From contig NC_080567.1 in assembly GCF_030253575.1 (NCBI RefSeq), positions 38,611,001 through 38,675,000 on the forward strand: DNA of 64,000 nucleotides. Reading direction: 5' to 3'. The position numbers were made by a program, and so were the translations under genes. Of this stretch, positions 22,925 to 33,183 are shown piece by piece. The first letter of the stretch is position 1, and each line of letters begins with the position of its first letter. Below the pieces are notes generated by a model. That model did not search any database. It saw only the letters and a list, made by a program, of their open reading frames with translations, and was not told where the DNA came from. The stretch is from Rhododendron vialii (Eukaryota; Streptophyta; Magnoliopsida; Ericales; Ericaceae).

Positions 22925-23925
22925 GCGAATTGCACAACAAGGTACTTGAATCGATTTATGAAATCTGTCATAATTTTAAAGTTTATCTTTTGAAATCTGT
23001 CGTGTTATGAAACCGATTTCATGATGGAATTGATTTCGCGTTTATTTGTTGGGATTAACGATTGTCATGTTTTTATGGAATAGATGTTAGGTTTATTGAT
23101 TCGAATTGCGTCATGATCTTAATATGTCATGTTTTAATAATAAAATCGATTCCACAATTGCGAATAGATGTCACGAATATTATATGAGGCAATGGTTTCA
23201 TGTATGTTATAAAAATCATGTATATAATTAACCATGAAACACTTATTATAAATTTCTTTCCATTCATGATGTGTTTATTCAATGGGGATTTCGTGTGTAT
23301 ATGGAATGGAATAGAATGGATTTTAGTTACTTTTAAAAAGTTTTGGAAAAAAGATAACAAAGATTTGAATTATCCCCCTTCATTTTCAAATCAGCAATTA
23401 AATCCCATTTAATTAGGAAACCATAATCACATGAAACCTAATTACATGCCTCCTATTTAGGCAACATCTGTTATGCATATTGATATGTAAGGGTACAATT
23501 GGTATTAAAAAAGAGAAAAGATGAAAACATAAGTGCAAAAAAGTCAAAGGATGAAAAGTTACGAAGAGTGATGCATAAGGATGAATATTTAAAAACTCTT
23601 TGTTTTTAAAGTTAATAATGTTGGTGCAAAAAATAGCTCACAATGATATAATCAAACTTAGCAACATCTTTAGAAATAATCAAATTTTGGATAATCAAAA
23701 TTGACAACATTTTTCAATAATCAAAATTTGTGGACCTCACACCACATAAGTTAATTGGTTTCAAAATTTATATACATGCGTGTTTCAACTGGTATTTTCT
23801 TCTTCTCTTTTTCGCATACTCTATATCTTCTTCACTTCACCCACGTACTGTTTTCTCTATATTTTCCTCCAAAAGTGAAGCTCATATATCTCGATCATCT
23901 ATAATTCAACCGAGTAGTGCTACAT

Positions 23926-24315
23926 GTACCGACCTCCCCGGTACCGAAATCGTACCGCCGGCCGCCGGTGGGCCGTCTCCGGCCACCGGACGGCCGATCC
24001 GAGCCGTCCAAAAATTTTAAAAAAAAAAAACGAGGGGGCCTACGCGGGAATCAACGGCATCCGAGGTGTGTAAGGTGCTTGATCCGAGCACCCTTTTTTC
24101 GTGTATATATGTATATTCGCGGGAATATACATATATACACGAAAAAAGGGTGCTCGGATCAAGCACCTTACACACCTCGGATGCCGTTGATTCCCGCGTA
24201 GGCCCCCTCGTTTTTTTTTTTTAAAATTTTTGGACGGCTCGGATCGGCCGTCCGGTGGCCGGAGACGGCCCACCGGCGGCCGGCGGTACGATTTCGGTAC
24301 CGGGAGGTCGGTACC
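23926..24315. repeat. near-perfect 390-bp palindrome (fold-back element)
   Basis: Left arm 23926-24118 and right arm 24123-24315 are inverse copies around a 4-base centre (GCGG). By eye they differ at only a few places (one C insertion near the outer end, one base of homopolymer). The outer ends are GTACCGACCTCCC and its inverse. The arms are GC-rich (CCGGCCGCCGGTGGGCC) in AT-rich surroundings, and mirrored open frames arise on both strands. It is likely a recently inserted fold-back or MITE-type element. No target duplication is obvious. A transcript would fold into a hairpin of nearly 200 bp. Confidence 0.95.
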
Positions 24316-24805
24316 AATATCATTTCTGAATTCAACCCATTATCGCCGGATTAAGGTATTTTACTCTTGTTTCTCATTTCTATTTTATTCCTTTTTCGTT
24401 CCTCCCATGTGGTTGATTACATGAAGAACCTTGCATTCTTTTCCAAATTCAAGAACACATCTGATTTTTTTTGGAAGATTAAGAGAGTGGTGGATTTGTA
24501 ATATTAGTTTGGTTAGATAGGTTACAGGAATATGGGGGGAAAATTATCGGTGTTGTTTTGATAGAGAACACTGGGAAAAGCGCCATATGTTTGAGAGAGA
24601 GAGATTGATTGTAGTGGACCCCTTATTTTGGTTATGCACTATAAGTGACCATTGTGGATCTCAATATTGTTAAACTTAACAACCTCTTAAATGAATAATC
24701 AAAAACTGATGTGTCAACTTTTGGTTATCCATTTTTTATTGTACCACTGTGGTTTGCCTTATATTTCAGTATTATTTCTACACAAACATAAAATTAAAAT
24801 GTTAC

Positions 24806-25042
24806 GGTACACACCCCCGTACCATATGCACCCTCATAACCAAACCATTAAGAGGTGTAACCAAGTCATTTAGAGGCGTAACCAAACCATTGAGAAGTGT
24901 AACCAAACACTTCTTTCAATTGTTATGCCTATTTTGTAGTAAAATGTTACGTCTCTCAATGGTTTTGTTACATCTCTCATTGATTTGATTACGACTTTCA
25001 ATAGTTTGGTTATACGGGTGCATATGATACAGGATGTGTACC
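24806..25042. mobile_element. older fold-back MITE
   Basis: The left arm (GGTACACACCCCCGTACC, then ACCAAACCATTAAGAGGTGT) is matched by the inverse in the right arm ending GGATGTGTACC. Arms are about 100 bp and roughly 75-80 % identical. Each arm contains three or four copies of a GTAACCAAACCATTGAGA-like motif. It lies 490 bp from the near-perfect palindrome but is unrelated in sequence. Confidence 0.75.
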
Positions 25043-25555
25043 ATAGCACGACCCATTAAAATATTGTGCATATAATAAGTTTTATTGGGAGTGATTTTCA
25101 CACTCTTTTTACAAATGCAATATACAATAGTTTTTAATTAAGTAAATTTAAACAAAAAATCATTTGTGAAAGGTCCACAAATATATATTAGATAGAAAAT
25201 TATTTTAATTTCATCAATTAATAAAATAAAATAAAATAGAGTATATTGTGCGAAACAACTGCAAAAATCATGTTTTATCCTAAATAAAAGTCTAAAAATA
25301 CAACTTTAAAACATACTCTAATTCGGAATTGAATGTAGATAAAATTGTATTTATAATTATATTTTAAAATTGTGTCCCCTAACAGTGCTCTAAATTTCTA
25401 ATTTAACTTTTCACATATGCGAAAACAATCTCATTCCAAATACGTGGAGAGGGGAATGGAAATGTACATATCCACAAGAAAAGATTATGGAAGGGGATTA
25501 CGGTTAAAATTTGATTTCTTTTCCCAGAGTAACTCGGAATTACCATCCGGCCTCC

Positions 25556-25563
25556 TATAAATA
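25556..25563 (+). promoter_or_regulatory. TATA box of SKP1
   Basis: TATAAATA, about 150 bp before the SKP1 start codon. It leaves room for a leader of about 115 bases made largely of CT repeats. Confidence 0.65.
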
Positions 25564-25617
25564 CCCGTCCCTCCTTTCCAATTTTGATTACTCCCTTTTG
25601 GGCTTTCCATCTTTATC

Positions 25618-25638
25618 CTCTCTCTCTCTCTCTCGATA

Positions 25639-25681
<43 letters not shown>

Positions 25682-25692
25682 GGGTTAGGGTT
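25618..25692 (+). promoter_or_regulatory. CT-rich leader with telo-box, SKP1
   Basis: Two CT runs (about 25618-25634 and 25645-25679) are followed at once by TTAGGGTTAGGGTT, 12 bases before the ATG. In plants, telo-boxes (AAACCCTAA) in promoters and leaders mark growth-linked housekeeping genes; CT tracts near the start are also common there. Function here is inferred from position. Confidence 0.6.
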
Positions 25693-25704
25693 CCATAACA
25701 AACC

Positions 25705-28280
25705 ATGTCGACCTCAAAGACCATCGTGCTCAAGAGCTCCGACGGGGAAACCTTCGAGGTGGAAGAGGCTGTGGCCGTGGAGTCGCAGACCATCAAGCAC
25801 ATGATCGAGGACAACTGCGCGGACACCAGCATCCCCCTCCCCAACGTCACCAGCAAGATCCTGGCCAAGGTCATCGAGTACTGCAAGAGGCACGTCGAAT
25901 CCGCCGCATCAGCCACCAAATCCGAGGACAAGGCCGTTGACGACGAACTCAAGACGTTTGACTCCGATTTCGTCAACGTCGATCAGGCCGTCCTCTTCGA
26001 TCTCATTCTGGTTTGCTCTTCGGCCTTTGATCTCGTCTCTTATTTATCTGTTTACCGTTTGATTTTTACCTTGTGTGTTTCGTTCTTGTTATTGACACCT
26101 CGGATTAGGGTTTTGTTTGACTCCTATTAGGGTAAAATAGAGTTAGGGTTTTTATGGTCCTGGATATTGTGCGTTTCGTTCTTCCTTTTCATTTCATTTC
26201 CTGATGCTGAAACCTTGACCTGGGTGTAGATTGTGATTGTGTTTTCTCGTGTTTTGATGATATTTTTTTTCCTGTTTATATGTGATTCCATTGACTATGA
26301 AGTTTGAGCTTAACATAGCAATGTGACCGTGTAAGCTGTTTTTGTATTGGAAGTATCACCTTCAGGAGTAATAAATAGTTTCGGGGACGTGTGGGTGATG
26401 ACATGGCCATGGAGTGGTTAGACAAGTTTCATAGGCTTTGGAAGCCTACACCAAAGGCTAAGGATAGCACGAGCATCAAGAAGGCTTTTTGGTCCAAAAA
26501 TAAGGGTCCTTGGTAGTTGGTAGTTCAAGGGTCATCCATGGTAGTTTGGTAGTTAAAGGGTCATCATGAATTAAGTGTTTGCATTAATATTCACTGATAG
26601 TTGAAAGGGTCATCATGTATTTAGTTTTTGCGTTAATTCTCATCTAGATGCATTAAACACATGCTAGTAGGTTCAATGTACGCATATATCTAGGTTTAGT
26701 CTTTTTGGATGTATTCATTAATTAGGTTCATTTCATTTAGAGTTCTAGGAATTCGAAGAGTCTTTCCCATGGATTATAAATTGAGATGTAATCTTTCATT
26801 TGGAATAGAGTTGATTAATGAATTGAGTTACAAGGTTAAGGCCTTTGTAATTGGGGTTTGGGCTGCGGTCCTTGCAGAAACTGTCTAGCCCTTGCGAGGG
26901 TGAAGCACATCTCTCTCTCTCTCTCTCTCGACTTCTTCTATTCTCTCATTTCTTCTACTTTGCGCACTTATTCAAGCAATATTCTTATTTCCCCCCACCC
27001 AAAACCTCTACAATTCCAGTTGTAGGCAGCGATACGCTAAGGGTTCTAAATCTGTCCTACACCAGTGGGAGGCATTGTTGTTGTACTCTTTGTGCATGTG
27101 TTAACATCAGTTTGAAACTAGAGCTTTCCATTCTGTAATGCAATGTTTGTTTCCTTCTTTAGTGAAACAAGTGGAATAGTGTCAAAATTCAGGAAGGATG
27201 TTTTGCTGATTGTTATTCCACTCTATTGGTCCTCATTGTATCGCCAATTTTTGTTTGTGCAGTTTTAGTGTTGCTATTGTGATTGTGCATGCTATTTGGT
27301 TTTAGTGCAGAAAGGTGAATTATGTAAAATATACAGTCCTCCTGTACTCAAAGAAGTATGAATGTGTTGAAGAATGTGGGCAATCGTCAGACAATTCACA
27401 CCTTGTCGTCCTTGTGTCATTATGTTTTCAATTTTCTTTTGGAACTGGGCACATTTTGGATAGTTGGGGAACATGTCCGTCACGACATGTTGGACAATAC
27501 AGGTTAGGAAAAAGTTACTTGGAATACAGGGATAGAAAATAGAACAAACGCCATGTTGATTTGTGCATATTGTCTTCTCATCATTTAGACTTCTGATAAA
27601 ACATAATGCCATTTTCAAAGTGATTGATGGAACAACTTGTGACTGCTATGGCATACACGTATTGCTGTGTTAGTTATAGGCTGGCTTGGCGGCAGTTGTT
27701 TAAGCTGTCTCCTGCAGAATATTCATCTGTCTACCTGACATGTGAAACTGTGTGAAGGATGAACTCTGAAAGCGTAGTTCATTATTTGTTTCTGTAAAAT
27801 TGCCACCGATTCGCACTTGGGACTTCTTTCGGTCTTTGCCAAGATGAGGGTTTGCGCAAATAATGTAGTGTTCTAAAACAAAGAATTAATCGCCGATTAA
27901 TCGTTGGCGGAGCCTATTTGATTAGGTCCGACTAACGATTAATCACTGATTACTAATTAATATGCGCCGATTAATTGCTGATTAATCGCTCAGAGGTGGA
28001 TGACCGCCCAACTAGCGCCGAGCGACTTTTAAAACATTGAAATGTTGTTCTGTCTTAAGCCTGGGCTTCTTGTGATGTGCTTGAGTTGTTAAAATCTTGT
28101 TTTCAGGCTGCAAATTATCTGAACATCAAGAGCCTGCTGGATTTGACGTGTCAGACAGTGGCAGACATGATCAAGGGGAAAACACCAGAGGAGATCCGCA
28201 AGACGTTCAACATTAAGAATGACTTCACGCCAGAGGAAGAAGAGGAGGTTAGGAGGGAGAATGCTTGGGCCTTTGAGTGA
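25705..28280 (+). CDS. SKP1: SKP1-like protein, SCF ubiquitin ligase adaptor
   Basis: Two exons, 25705-26010 and 28107-28280, phase 0 (donor CTG|GTTTGC, acceptor TTTCAG|GCTGC), giving 159 residues, the usual length of Arabidopsis ASK1. Residues 1-65 form the BTB/POZ-like fold that binds cullin 1 ([17 protein letters not shown] through [19 protein letters not shown]). The exon junction falls at [20 protein letters not shown], and the C-terminal Skp1 domain ends ENAWAFE, the F-box binding tail. It links F-box proteins to the cullin-RING core in nucleus and cytosol. The exon 1 third positions are strongly G/C, in contrast to the AT-rich surroundings. The 2.1-kb intron carries a possible LTR relic and a short GATTAATCG-rich repeat. 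Confidence 0.97.
26388..27078 (+). mobile_element. possible solo LTR or TRIM-like fossil in the SKP1 intron
   Basis: The stretch looks like a U3-R-U5 layout: a TGGTAGTT/GGGTCATC repeat-bearing start, ATTATAAATTGAGATGTAAT in the middle, a CT-rich part, and an end TCCTACACCAGTGGGAG that recalls an LTR end followed by a tRNA-primer site. No internal coding domains accompany it. Ends and family are uncertain, and it is not intact. Confidence 0.3.
27876..28025. repeat. short GATTAATCG-rich repeat in the SKP1 intron
   Basis: The motif CGATTAATCG and close variants occur at least five times in about 110 bp, partly in inverted order, followed by a CCGCCCAACTAGCGCC block. It looks like a degenerate MITE. 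No clear ends or target duplication were seen. Confidence 0.5.
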
Positions 28281-29650
28281 AACAAGAAACGGATATGCAG
28301 TTATGTCGATACTATGATAGGATATCTATGTAATGACTCTGTTTCTTTGTTCATTTCCCTTGGGTTAATGGTTTTGTGGTATTTGATTGCTCTGGGGAAT
28401 CGAAGAAACTTTGTGTTCCCTGCATGGGATTTAGCAGATTTGGACCTTCTATATTATGGTATGTATGTTGTCTTTGTGATTGAGCCTTCAACTGTGGCAT
28501 GTTGGTTTTTATATTAGCAAGTTGCTTTCTTCTTTAATTGGTTTTGATAATCTGGTAATGGTGATGTTGTTTTGTCGGTGCTTAGGAATAGGGTATTTAT
28601 GGAGATGTGAACGTGTACCGTATACTAATTATTGGTTCATCTTCAGACCTGTGGATGGGTTTCTTTCTTACACGGGTAATGAACCACCCAAGTTTTAGCT
28701 TCATCAAAATCTACGGCACTTGTGGTATGTAATGACTTGTTTCAGGGTGATGTGATGTCCGAGTTTGCTTTGATCCTTGTGTGGTCTGGAGGTGGTTTGG
28801 AGGAATTGGTATATGGTCGTACTCTTTTCTTTTCAGAAATGTTATGGCACATTAAATATGTCAATGAAAGTATCCATCGAAAGCATTCAGACGTTTCAGA
28901 TTCTCACACATGTCAAAGAAAGTGTATGAAAAGCAATCGGACGGTTTGTGTGAATCCGGACATGTTTCATGGACCCTATCAACCACCTCCTCTTTTTCAT
29001 ACTTTTGCCGTTCTAAGAATATCCGTGCTATTTTCAAGTCAAGATTTTGTGTACTCTGTTGTTATGCGTTGATAATCATTTGATATATATGTCTTGATGC
29101 AATGTATTGATAATCATTTGATATTTACGCCTTGACGTAATTGACGAGAAATTTATCATTCACAACATCTACCAAACAACATATGGATTCATAAATTCAA
29201 CAAATTATCTCTCAATTTGCACTTTTTAAAAGGTAGACGTAACATAGTCATGGTGACTCAGATATCCTATTAAAATATTGCAAGATCTCAATTGTCCTAT
29301 TAAAACATTGCAAGATTAGGTGATTGCTATAATTATCTAATCTGAGATGGAAGATTTATTACCTTGTAGCATAAGATCGATTAAGCCAACCGCCCTTATT
29401 TTTTGTCGAATGCTTCAAACAGGTTTAATAATATATGTGCTGTGGAAAATTAATTGGTTATGGTTTATATAATCCTAACCGTCAAGAAAATATAAATTAT
29501 CTAAGCCTATCCAATTAAATTTCACGCAAAATAAATCTAATCAAACATCGGAATTCAATCGTTAGCGTACCCAATGGGCAAAAATATCTCTATGAATCAC
29601 CATAATAGTTTTTATAATCGGTCCGGGTCTCAACTAATTCTAGGATCCTG
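28281..29650. other. 3' flank of SKP1 and spacer, no gene seen
   Basis: The first few hundred bases are probably 3' UTR. Small open frames here have no recognisable domains. Confidence 0.45.
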
Positions 29651-29662
29651 AAGTTAATGACT

Positions 29663-29756
29663 AGGCTATGGATAGCTTCTGGTCTCTCCGTGCTAACTCT
29701 AACACCCCCACTAACCCCCACTGATGTATATCGCCGTGGCAACAAAAAAAAAAAAG
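29663..29756 (+). mobile_element. short SINE-like insertion
   Basis: The 94-bp insert ends in a run of about 12 A. It is flanked by direct repeats AGTTAATGACT at 29652-29662 and 29757-29767. The poly-A tail plus target duplication identify a LINE-mobilised insertion. No clear box A or B is visible, so it is probably 5'-truncated. Confidence 0.65.
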
Positions 29757-30442
29757 AGTTAATGACTGGACAAACCCTTCAATAACTTTAAGATTTGGAA
29801 TTTGTTGGCAGTCATGGTATTCGAACACGCGATCTCATTGAGAATAAACACTTGTGTTAGCCCTTTTAAAATCACTTGGCGAAATTCTTGGGGTCAATCA
29901 CCACTATATCAGTATGGAGTGCTTTTCATATATGACCGCAGATTTCTCCATGATTCATGAAGCATGTATTATTCACACGGCTCATACATACTAAAAACAG
30001 TAGACACACATTGAATTTTTCACGGCTGATGCACACAATAAGAGATGCTTTTTGAGAAGTAATTAATTTATGGTACAAAATTGGTTTTCACCGTTACAAA
30101 ATCAATTACTAGCATATTAACAGTTCAAATTGATTTTGCCAAAAGTCACAAAGTCATTAGGACCACAGGCAACATATTTTCCAAAATAAATCTCTTGAAT
30201 TTATATACTGCATTTATTTATTATCGTCAAGCGGTAGAAGAATACATGTATAATAATTACATGAAATTGGAAACAATCCTCAATTACTAGAAGCCTAAGT
30301 TGCCTAACCCAACTACTAGCCCCATTAGGAGGAGAAATAATCCCAAACAATTTCGGAAATAAGTCCAATCCAAATGCTAGTCGACTAAGGGGAAATATAA
30401 TCCTAAAAAAATACAAAGGAAATTAAATAACACTCACAAGTA

Positions 30443-30736
30443 GTTGGAGAGATTCGAACTCTTGATCTCCCAGTGAGATGCAAGAGTCCTGATCAACTGA
30501 GTTAACCCAGTTGATTCGCTTGAATTTATTGAGGAGGTCAGTTGGGGAGATTCGAACTCTTGATCTCCTAGTGAGATACAAGAGTCTTGATCAACTGATT
30601 TAACCCAGTTGGTTCTCTTGAATTTATTGAGGAGGTCCGTTGGGGAGATTCGAACTCTTGATCTCCTAGTGAGATGCAAGAGTCCTGACCAACTGAGTTA
30701 ACCTTGTTGATTCTCTTGAATTTATTGAGGAGGTCA
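30443..30736 (-). repeat. three tandem tRNA-like units (SINE head type)
   Basis: Units start at about 30443, 30542 and 30640 with a period of 98-99 bp. On the minus strand each reads TTAACTCAGTTGGTCAGGAC, close to the Pol III box A, then a hairpin ATCTC-ACTAG-GAGAT in the anticodon-arm position, then AGAGTTCGAATCTCC, a box B and T-arm. Each ends with a linker containing CTCCTCAATAAATTCAAG. The acceptor stem does not pair, so these are not functional tRNAs. They look like a tRNA-derived SINE head amplified in tandem. Confidence 0.75.
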
Positions 30737-31215
30737 ATCTGATACAATAATTGCCTTGAAAATTAACATTGGTTGTCCGAAAGAAATAGAGAACAAAACA
30801 TCGATTCTACATACTATAATTCCCTTGGTTTTACCTACTATAAGTAAACTAACTGATATCATTTTTTTAACTTAAATTATCATTTTTTTGCATTGGTTCT
30901 ACCTAATCACGAGTATAATGGAGGCCACACAAGCCACAAGGGGCATTTTCTGCTTAAAGACGACAATATAATAATCACCATTATGAGTCATGATTTTTAC
31001 AAAAGCAGAATGAACTTGCTTGTTTTTGGTGTAAAATTTCGTGTATGGACCATTTAAGTAGGTCACCCTTAAAGCTTCTACGTACGGAGTGCTGAGAACC
31101 CCAAAATAAAATAGCCATCAAAAGAAAATCACTAAAAACGAGATTAGTTGTTAGGAAAGTGCTATTGACGTTTAAAGTTAGCACATCGCATCGATCACTT
31201 TCTAAATTGGAGCAA
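30737..31215. other. intergenic, no gene seen
   Basis: AT-rich, with no recognisable structure. Confidence 0.4.
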
Positions 31216-31447
31216 GTTATTGGGCATGCATGGGTGTCTCGACTTGTAGTTTTGTACTTGTTTTTTTTATTTTTTATCATCGACTTGTAGTTTTGTTTAC
31301 TTCCGGCTAAAACGTGAGGAAACAATAAGAAAGTACGTACCTTCAATAATTGATCCATACGCCAATCTCCATCTAAAACTGGAGTAATTAATTCAACGTT
31401 CTAAAAGTAGCACGTGGCAATGTCTAACCATTTACATAGCGATTGCA
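31216..31447 (+). repeat. duplicated upstream block, copy 1
   Basis: Shares with 32228-32404 the ordered pieces ACTTGTAGTTTTG, GCTAAAACGTGAGGAAACAA, ACCTTCAATAATTGATC, CAATCTCCATCTAAAACTGG and TTAATTCAACGT. By eye about 80 % identical outside a small local duplication. It is part of the repeated region in front of the HGSNAT-like gene. Confidence 0.75.
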
Positions 31448-32227
31448 CTATGCTGTAAAGACATGTTATGCACACTTAGGACCTCAACCAAATACAACAC
31501 ACACGAGAGAGAGAGATTGAGACAAAATTTTCAATATATATAACTCACATATAAACAAACTATCTAAAAACTCTCCGAGAATCAGAACCGATTTCTCCCT
31601 GGGACCGGGGAGGCTGCAAACCCCCCCCCCCCCCCCCCCTCTCTCTCACAATGTGCACACACTCACTAGCACTCCCTCTCTCTGCTGAGTCTGCTCTCTT
31701 TTTTTTAGGAAACACAAACTTATCATAGATATCAAATTAAAACAGTACATCCCTCTCTCTGCTCTCTCAATACATGCATAGGCAGAAGAAAGAAAAAGAA
31801 ACCGTGTGAAACGGGGAGGGATACCCTGTGGTTGACACACCCACATGGGAGAAAACCCAACAGGACATTGTTATTTAATTTTGTCTAGCTATATGCTTTG
31901 GAGGGAAAGGAATTTCAGAGTTTTTCAAGGGAAGGCTATTGCTGCTGACTCTCTCTCTCTCTTCTCAATTGGTCAACTCTATTAGAGACTCGCTGAGTTC
32001 AAGAAGGGGTGGGAAACCTCAACCCAGAATAAAGCCTTGGGGGCTAGCTGGAACCTGCCTATGTGTATATTTTCCTAGAAGCCTTTTGTCTGGTTGTGTT
32101 GGTTTGTAATAGTGCTTAGCTTGAGTTTTTTGTTAGCTTTTCCTTCTTGTTTTACTGGGGTATGCCCCTTAGAGGTTGTACGTGTTTTTGAGCTTCTTGT
32201 ATGAAAATTACTTTAAAAAAAAAGAAA
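31448..32227. other. spacer between the two duplicated upstream blocks
   Basis: No gene seen. Contains GA and CT tracts and a run of about 20 C at 31621-31640. Confidence 0.45.
31621..31640. repeat. poly-C run, about 20 bases
   Basis: An unbroken C tract followed by CT repeats, unusual in this AT-rich region. Its length may vary and is prone to sequencing error. Confidence 0.85.
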
Positions 32228-32404
32228 GGTTATTGGGCCTGTTTGTCTCAACTTGTAGTTTTCTTTAATTCTAGCTAAAACGTAAGAAAACAAGAAAGTA
32301 CCTTCAATGATTGATCTACACCCCAATCTCCATCTAAAACCGGAGTTATTAATTCAACGTGTACCACGTGGCGAGGCCTAACCCTTATATAGTGATTATA
32401 TTAT
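32228..32404 (+). repeat. duplicated upstream block, copy 2
   Basis: Partner of 31216-31447. It lies 380 bp before the alternative first exon of the HGSNAT-like gene, so the pair may represent duplicated promoter DNA. Confidence 0.75.
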
Positions 32405-32786
32405 TCGGTAGAGACATTATCATTCAATTTTATTGGGTGGTTAGGAGACAAGAGGTGACCCAAAGTATGTATCATGTGATGAGTCGACACGATCTTTTAT
32501 TTACGAGAGGAACCATATGACAATGCTACATGGTACTCCAGGGAGTAGCCAATAATAAGCCATCTAACTGGTACTATTAGTATACGAAAAGGTTCCAACT
32601 TCCTTCCTACATCCGCTATGAAATCTCTCTCGCCACTTTGCCACTTCCGTACTCCAACCGGACAAAACGTAAATGGATCCAAAACCACTGCCTCTCTCTC
32701 ATCAAAATAATACGGCTCTTTTCTTGCGGCATTCCAATCATAGCGTCGTCGAGCTAACCGATCAGACTTCCATAATTCTGCCGCTG

Positions 32787-32921
32787 ATGGCTGAACCCAA
32801 CTACGAGCCTTTAAGGAACTACGAAGCTGCGGACGAACAACCACAGGACGTCGTTCCAGGTGGAAGGAATAGAGCTACTCGCATTGCGTCTATTGATGTG
32901 TTTCGCGGCCTTGCCATCTTC
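32787..32921 (+). CDS. alternative or orphan first exon of the HGSNAT-like gene
   Basis: An ATG at 32787 starts a 45-residue exon beginning MAEPNYEPLRNYEAADEQPQ and ending IASIDVFRGLAIF|GTAAAG. It is clearly related to the exon at 34937-35086, which ends IASLDVFRGLCVF at the same splice phase (0) with the same donor. It could splice to the shared exon 2 at 36196 as an alternative first exon, or be the only remnant of a tandem copy whose other exons were lost, since none is found between 32922 and 34900. An in-frame ATG 38 codons upstream gives an extension unlike the family. Confidence 0.65.
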
Positions 32922-32941
32922 GTAAAGCCCTCTTCTCTTTC

Positions 32942-33183
32942 TGAATTCACCTCGTCGTAGATTTGTTTGATCTGATACTTACAATTGCATCTTGATGCCT
33001 ATGTCGTTGTGTTCTTTCTTTTGTTCCAGGGTCAAAAAATGTCTCTTCTCTTTTGAATTCACTTACTTCCATTTCAAAATTCGTCATAGTTTTGTTTGAA
33101 CTGATACTTTCTATTGCATCTTGATTTTATGTCAATTGCGTTCTTTCTTTTATTCTATGATAGTAAAAAAGTGTCTCTGTCTT
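32942..33183. repeat. tandem duplication behind the orphan first exon
   Basis: Two copies of about 115-125 bp, joined near 33054. They share GAATTCACNT, TTTGTTTGANCTGATACTT, ATTGCATCTTGAT and TGTCTCT blocks. Non-coding. Confidence 0.7.

Larger units (their letters stand above)
21708..23590. mobile_element. large non-autonomous TIR element, Mutator-like
   Basis: The left end (about 21709-21810, with GTTTTCATCC, TTGTTTTCATTC and CTTACCCTCG) is mirrored by the right end (about 23485-23590, with TAAGGGTACAA, GATGAAAACATAAG and GGATGAAAAGTTACG). The arms are about 100 bp and roughly 65-70 % identical by eye. The body has a TCC/CGTC-rich host-like piece (about 22440-22560) and direct repeats, but no transposase. 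It resembles the 7190-9512 element in plan, not in sequence. A MITE with its own target duplication sits inside it. Confidence 0.5.

Noticed and set aside
23917-24273. Two similar open frames on opposite strands (about 94 and 77 residues)
   Set aside because: They are mirror images created by the palindrome; identical peptides from both arms do not indicate a gene.
30434-30679. 81-residue frame with repeated SSINSSEST-like units
   Set aside because: It reads through the tandem tRNA-like units; the period explains it.
30443-30736. Functional tRNA genes
   Set aside because: Box A and B are present but the acceptor stem does not pair and no proper anticodon loop forms.
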